From assembly GCA_937915545.1 (NCBI GenBank), contig CALGIJ010000019.1:434001-498000 (forward strand): a stretch of DNA of 64,000 nt. The letters run 5' to 3'. The first letter of the stretch is position 1, and every line of letters begins with the position of its first letter. Made by a program: the position numbers and the translations under genes. Below the pieces are notes generated by a model, which did no database searches, was not told where the DNA came from, and saw only the letters and a list, made by a program, of their open reading frames with translations. Positions 60,589 to 64,000 of this stretch are shown here, piece by piece. The DNA is from an uncultured Desulfobacterales bacterium (GTDB lineage: Bacteria > Desulfobacterota > Desulfobulbia > Desulfobulbales > Desulfocapsaceae).

Positions 60589-60840
60589 ATGTCCGATGTT
60601 AAAAAAGAATTTGTCAAACTGCTGGCCAATTACGGCCACATCGGATTCACCTTTGTCGCGGCGATCATGATTGGGCTCGGGGCGGGTATCTATCTCGACC
60701 AGAAGGTATTCGACGGCAGGACTTCGCCATGGTGCACCTTCATCGGGCTGGCTTTCGGCATTGCCGCCGGCTACAAGAGTCTTCTTGAAGTTCTCTGGCG
60801 CAGCAAGGACAAAGACGAGCGGCCGGAGCACAAGGAATAG
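60589..60840 (+). CDS. atpZ: AtpZ/AtpI-family small membrane protein
   Basis: The 83-residue protein has two membrane segments (about 11-31 and 43-65) with IGFTFVAAIMIGLGAGIYLDQKV, as in the AtpZ family found before atpI in ATP synthase operons. The segment GLGAGIYLDQ is the family mark. AtpZ has been linked to Mg2+ and to assembly of the c-ring. The ATG at 60589 was chosen over a GTG overlapping the hemL stop, because the region between lacks AtpZ features. It is followed ten bases later by atpI. Confidence 0.75.
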   Translation: MSDVKKEFVKLLANYGHIGFTFVAAIMIGLGAGIYLDQKVFDGRTSPWCTFIGLAFGIAAGYKSLLEVLWRSKDKDERPEHKE

Positions 60841-60849
60841 GGGCTTTCT

Positions 60850-61272
60850 GTGGCTGATGATGTGTTGACGCTGCGGAAGATGCAGAGTATATGCTGGCTC
60901 TGCCTCTTGGTGATCACCGGAGGGGCGCTGGTTTTCGGTTCCTTGTCGTTTGCCGTGGCCGTGCTGCTGGGAGGGATTATATCGGTGGGGAGCTTCTGGC
61001 TGTCCCATCGTGAAGTGATCAGAATTTTTCAGAGTGTGACTGCGCTGCCCAACCTCGAGGATCGGCAGGCGCAGGCCCGTCAGGGGCAGAAAGGATATCT
61101 GGTCAAATTCTGGGTTCGTCTGGTACTTACTGGCGTTGTGCTGCTGCTGCTCGTCAAGAGCCGCATGGTCGACGTCTTGGGCTTGGTTTTAGGTTTGTCA
61201 ACGGTAGTGCTGGCTGTCATCGTCATCTCCTTGGATGTTGCCCGGCACTATCTCTTCAGAGGGAGGAGGTAA
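60850..61272 (+). CDS. atpI: AtpI-like protein of the ATP synthase operon
   Basis: The 140-residue protein has four membrane segments (about 14-34, 36-56, 84-104 and 107-127) and resembles AtpI, a non-essential assembly factor of Fo. The start is a GTG. Sequence conservation in this family is low, so the call rests on topology and on the position between atpZ and atpB. Confidence 0.72.
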   Translation: MADDVLTLRKMQSICWLCLLVITGGALVFGSLSFAVAVLLGGIISVGSFWLSHREVIRIFQSVTALPNLEDRQAQARQGQKGYLVKFWVRLVLTGVVLLLLVKSRMVDVLGLVLGLSTVVLAVIVISLDVARHYLFRGRR

Positions 61273-61280
61273 AAGGAGAT

Positions 61281-62003
61281 ATGGAACATCCGATACTGTT
61301 TATTTCGCTTATCCTGGAAAAATTAGGTCTTCCGATTCCGCACGGCCCCGTCGGGCACACCTTCATCGAGCAGCTGTGCGCCCCGTACATGACCTATACC
61401 TGGTTGGTGATGGCCTTCCTCTTCCTCGTCGCCAAGCTCACTCTCGGCAATCTGGAAATGATTCCCGGCAAGGGACAGAACTTCTGGGAGCTGGTCATCG
61501 GCGGTATGGACGGCTTCTTCGCCGACAACATGGGCCGCGACATGGCCGACAAGTTTTTCCCGATGATCGCCACCTTCGCCCTGTACATCGCCGTTGCCAA
61601 CCTCATCGGGCTGATTCCCGGCTTCATGTCCCCCACGGCGAGCATCAACACCACCCTCGCACTGACCCTGATCGTCTGGGTGTCTCATCACATCATCGGC
61701 TTCAAAGAACACGGACTGCACTATTACAAGCACTTCATGGGACCGGTCTGGTGGCTGGTGCCCCTGCTCCTGCCCATCGAACTGATCAGTAACCTCGCCC
61801 GGCTGCTGTCTCTGTCCATCCGTCTTTTCGGCAACATCATGGCCAAGGAGACCCTGCTTGCCATTCTCTTCATGCTCGCCGGCAGCTTCTTTGCCCCTCT
61901 GCCGATCATGATCCTTGGCGTCCTGGTGTCCCTCGTGCAGGCCATGGTCTTCGTGCTCCTGACCGTGGTCTATTTCTCCCAGGCAAAGGAACACGCCCAT
62001 TGA
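61281..62003 (+). CDS. atpB: ATP synthase Fo subunit a
   Basis: The 240-residue integral membrane protein forms the proton half-channels. The key C-terminal helix reads LARLLSLSIRLFGNIMAKE, with the essential Arg in SIRLFGN; the following helix ends with VFVLLTVVYFSQA. PTASINTTLALTLIVW is another family mark. AAAAGGAG precedes the ATG. The gene sits between atpI and atpE; b, delta, alpha, gamma, beta and epsilon genes are not in the window, so Fo and F1 are in separate clusters, as in many Desulfobacterota. Confidence 0.96.
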   Translation: MEHPILFISLILEKLGLPIPHGPVGHTFIEQLCAPYMTYTWLVMAFLFLVAKLTLGNLEMIPGKGQNFWELVIGGMDGFFADNMGRDMADKFFPMIATFALYIAVANLIGLIPGFMSPTASINTTLALTLIVWVSHHIIGFKEHGLHYYKHFMGPVWWLVPLLLPIELISNLARLLSLSIRLFGNIMAKETLLAILFMLAGSFFAPLPIMILGVLVSLVQAMVFVLLTVVYFSQAKEHAH

Positions 62004-62088
62004 TGTGCCCGCATTGCTGATACGGTGATTTTCTCAATCACATTACGAAGAAGGCCAAAACCCCAAAACATTTTTTAAGGAGAAGAAC

Positions 62089-62340
62089 ATGGAAGGTAAC
62101 ATTCAACTGGCTCTCATCTGTGTAGGTGCTGCTCTCTCGATTGGTCTCGCTGGTCTGGGAGCCGGCATCGGTATCGGTTCCGTCGGCAACGGCGCCTGCC
62201 AGGGCCTGGCCAGAAATCCCGAAGTTCAGCCGAAACTCATGGTATTCATGATCCTCGGTATGGCTCTCGCCGAGTCCGTAGCCATCTACGGTCTGGTTAT
62301 TTCGCTCATCCTCCTCTATGCCAACCCCCTGATCAAGTAG
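62089..62340 (+). CDS. atpE: ATP synthase Fo subunit c
   Basis: The 83-residue protein is the proteolipid of the rotor ring: helix 1 (GLGAGIGIGSVGNG), the polar loop LARNPEVQPKL with the conserved Arg-Asn/Gln-Pro, and helix 2 with the ion-binding Glu62 in ALAESVAIYGLV. The Gln of Na+-type rings (position 32 in Ilyobacter numbering) corresponds here to Ile28, and the residue after Glu-Ser is Val, so proton coupling is expected. TTTTAAGGAG precedes the ATG. A strong terminator follows. Confidence 0.97.
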   Translation: MEGNIQLALICVGAALSIGLAGLGAGIGIGSVGNGACQGLARNPEVQPKLMVFMILGMALAESVAIYGLVISLILLYANPLIK

Positions 62341-62376
62341 TTTTTCATGACCCTCAGGGGTCGAAAGTGGAGTGCG

Positions 62377-62407
62377 AAGGGCTGCAGAGCGATCTGCAGC
62401 CCTTTTT
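62377..62407 (+). terminator. Rho-independent terminator after atpE
   Basis: A perfect 12-bp stem (62377-62388 with 62393-62404) with a GCGA loop is followed by TTT. A smaller GACCC/GGGTC stem (62349-62362) precedes it. Confidence 0.85.
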
Positions 62408-62440
62408 GTATTTCGCCGGAGACAACGGTCGGCTTTGATT

Positions 62441-63181
62441 ATGGAATATCCAGACGACGACCATATTCTCATCCATCCTCGCCGCGGCAGGGCCGAACAA
62501 ACCCTGCCTGCTCGTGGACTGCTGCTGGTCAATCCTGTTGATGCCGCCTGTGGGCATCAGCGCTGGCGCGAGGAGGGCGGAGAAGAGCGGGTGTTTTTCA
62601 ATTCCGGTCTGACTGTCGATGCTCACCGGCGCCGCTTCCTCGCCGGGCCAGCGATTGGTGCGCCGATGGCTGCTATCGCTCTAGAGAAGGCCATCGTTCT
62701 CGGAGCGGAGGAAATTGTCCTCTTTGGCTGGTGTGGTGGCTTGTCGGGCGAACTCGCTATCGGCGATGTGCTGATCCCCTCTTCAGCTCTCGCGGGCGAG
62801 GGCACCTCGGCCCACTACCCACATACTCTGCCCCTGACGCCGTCTTCACCGCTGTGCGAGGGGCTTGGCTCCTGGCTGGACAGGCATGGACTGCAGACTA
62901 AAACAGGCAAGGTGTGGTCCACTGATGCCATTTTCCGCGAGGATCGCCGCCTTCTTGGCGATCTGCAGAGTCGCGAAGGCGTTGTCGCGGTGGACATGGA
63001 GTTTTCGGCCCTCTGTGCGGTAGCCGCCTTTCGCAGGGTGAGGTTTGCGGCGATTCTCGTTGTGTCAGACCATCTCTCGGGGCCCAACTGGCGGCCCGGG
63101 TTTACCTCGCGAGATTTTCTCGGACGGAAAACTCAGATTCTCGAACTACTGTTGCAGGATGGCGACAGCTGGAGCGGTTGA
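62441..63181 (+). CDS. Nucleoside phosphorylase-family protein
   Basis: The 246-residue protein belongs to the PNP/UDP phosphorylase superfamily: GPAIGAPMAAIALEKAIVLGAEEIVLFGWCGGL (named by ends only) has the phosphate-binding layout, DVLIPSSALAGEGTSAHY is the base-pocket region, and VVAVDMEFSALCAVA holds the catalytic-type Met-Glu pair of the fold. Substrate is not determined; uridine or purine nucleosides, or a futalosine-type compound of menaquinone synthesis, are possible. No clear ribosome binding site. It is followed two bases later by rimO. Confidence 0.8.
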   Translation: MEYPDDDHILIHPRRGRAEQTLPARGLLLVNPVDAACGHQRWREEGGEERVFFNSGLTVDAHRRRFLAGPAIGAPMAAIALEKAIVLGAEEIVLFGWCGGLSGELAIGDVLIPSSALAGEGTSAHYPHTLPLTPSSPLCEGLGSWLDRHGLQTKTGKVWSTDAIFREDRRLLGDLQSREGVVAVDMEFSALCAVAAFRRVRFAAILVVSDHLSGPNWRPGFTSRDFLGRKTQILELLLQDGDSWSG

Positions 63182-63183
63182 TT

Positions 63184-64000
63184 ATGCCTTCATTTTATCT
63201 CGTCAGTCTCGGTTGTGCGAAAAATCTCGTCGATTCCGAAGTGATCATCGGTGGCTTGACCAAGGGCGGCTGGCAGTTGGTGGACGAAGCGGAAGAGGCC
63301 AGGGTCATCATTGTCAATACCTGTGGCTTCATCCAGTCGGCGGTGCGCGAAGCGATCGATGAAATCCTCGCCATGGCGAGATACAAAGAGGGCGACAGCG
63401 AGAAATTTCTCGTCGTCGTCGGCTGCCTGGTGCAGCGATATGGTCAAAAACTGGCCGACGAACTGAGTGAAGTCGATCTCTTCGTTGGCACTGAAGGGCA
63501 GGAAGGTTTCGCCGGACTCCTCGACGAATTGCTGTCGCGGGGGGAGGCGGCGCCACGCCTGGTGCTGCCCGGGCGGTCGTTGATGACCAGTGCCTCGCCG
63601 AGGGTGCTTACCACTCCGTCCTATCGCGCCTGGTTGAAGATCACCGAGGGCTGCAACAACCACTGCTCATACTGCATGATTCCCGCCATTCGCGGTGAGT
63701 TGCGCAGTCGCTCTCTTGATGATCTCGTCATTGAGGCGCAGCGCCTCGAGACCCTCGGTGTTCGCGAGTTGTCGTTGATCGCCCAAGATTCCACCGCCTA
63801 CGGTCGGGATCTGTCTCCGGACGTCTCGCTCGAAGTGCTCTTGCGTCGCCTGCTGTCCGAGACGGGGATCCCCTGGCTGAGGTTGCTCTATCTCTATCCC
63901 ACTGGAATCAGCGACGATCTTCTTGGCATCATGGCGGATAATTCCCGGGTCATGCCCTACCTCGATCTGCCCATGCAACACGTCAGTGACCGCGTGTTGC
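63184..64000 (+). CDS. rimO: Ribosomal protein S12 methylthiotransferase RimO (N-terminal part)
   Basis: The first 272 residues are in the window and the frame is open at the right edge. The N-terminal methylthiotransferase domain has LVSLGCAKNLVDSE, NTCGFIQSAV and GCLVQRYG, with three cysteines for an auxiliary [4Fe-4S] cluster; the radical-SAM domain has CNNHCSYCMIPAIRG (CxxxCxxC) and a later LYLYPTGI. LGCAKN with VDSE separates RimO from MiaB (LGCQMN). It methylthiolates Asp88 of S12. The TRAM domain lies beyond the window. Confidence 0.95.
   Translation, partial: MPSFYLVSLGCAKNLVDSEVIIGGLTKGGWQLVDEAEEARVIIVNTCGFIQSAVREAIDEILAMARYKEGDSEKFLVVVGCLVQRYGQKLADELSEVDLFVGTEGQEGFAGLLDELLSRGEAAPRLVLPGRSLMTSASPRVLTTPSYRAWLKITEGCNNHCSYCMIPAIRGELRSRSLDDLVIEAQRLETLGVRELSLIAQDSTAYGRDLSPDVSLEVLLRRLLSETGIPWLRLLYLYPTGISDDLLGIMADNSRVMPYLDLPMQHVSDRVL

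Overview
The window is about 64 kb of GC-rich chromosome from a sulfate-reducing (dissimilatory sulfite reductase) Desulfobacterota bacterium, most like the Desulfobulbales. The case rests on a dsrA-dsrB-dsrD operon, a Gram-negative outer-membrane assembly gene (bamA) and lipoprotein (bamD), kdsD for LPS precursor synthesis, an F-type ATP synthase Fo cluster without the F1 genes, and housekeeping gene order of the deltaproteobacterial kind. I saw no insertion sequence, prophage, CRISPR array, rRNA or tRNA gene; almost everything is core chromosome. All assignments come from reading the translated sequence, with no database search.

Layout. 1-8.9 kb: bamA (cut by the window edge), comF, a 650-bp region with DnaA-box-like sites in front of a divergent dnaA, protoporphyrinogen oxidase with a phosphoesterase, and htpG. 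9.1-14.5 kb: a lipoprotein and pcm, then a compact [NiFe]-hydrogenase module (small and large subunits, 2[4Fe-4S] ferredoxin, maturation protease) that also holds two related V4R-like cysteine proteins. 14.5-18.9 kb: yaaA, an unknown gene, a degenerate GGDEF protein, and a UPF0210/ACT pair. 19.2-26.6 kb: a long plus-strand operon (YhaM-like nuclease, holB, ricT/PSP1, metG, yggT, divIVA, yggU and a triosephosphate-isomerase-like gene lacking the catalytic Glu). 26.6-31.7 kb: a minus-strand set (ABC1/UbiB kinase, HDOD, degenerate GGDEF/HD-GYP, unknown).

31.8-39.2 kb: dnaG-rpoD, dprA, rpe, pgi. 39.3-42.3 kb: dsrABD, with a good promoter, a long leader, a perfect 12-bp hairpin between dsrB and dsrD, and a strong terminator that abuts the birA start codon. 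43.2-45.8 kb: ahcY and metK (S-adenosylmethionine cycle). 46.1-52.4 kb: kdsD, an 836-residue membrane protein whose N-terminus looks like a ubiquitin-conjugating (E2) domain, a cNMP-binding/PATAN protein, a HAD hydrolase and a YkgJ-type cysteine-cluster protein. 52.4-59 kb: fused secDF, larB, a NIL-ferredoxin, bamD, trxB and trxA. 59-64 kb: hemL with a structured leader, atpZ/atpI/atpB/atpE, a nucleoside phosphorylase and the start of rimO.

The items I would look at first are the E2-like/transmembrane/helical-repeat protein (47.1-49.6 kb), the hydrogenase module with its pair of V4R-like proteins (10.4-14.5 kb), the candidate origin in front of dnaA, the TIM-like protein without its catalytic base, and the hemL leader that can pair with its own ribosome binding site.
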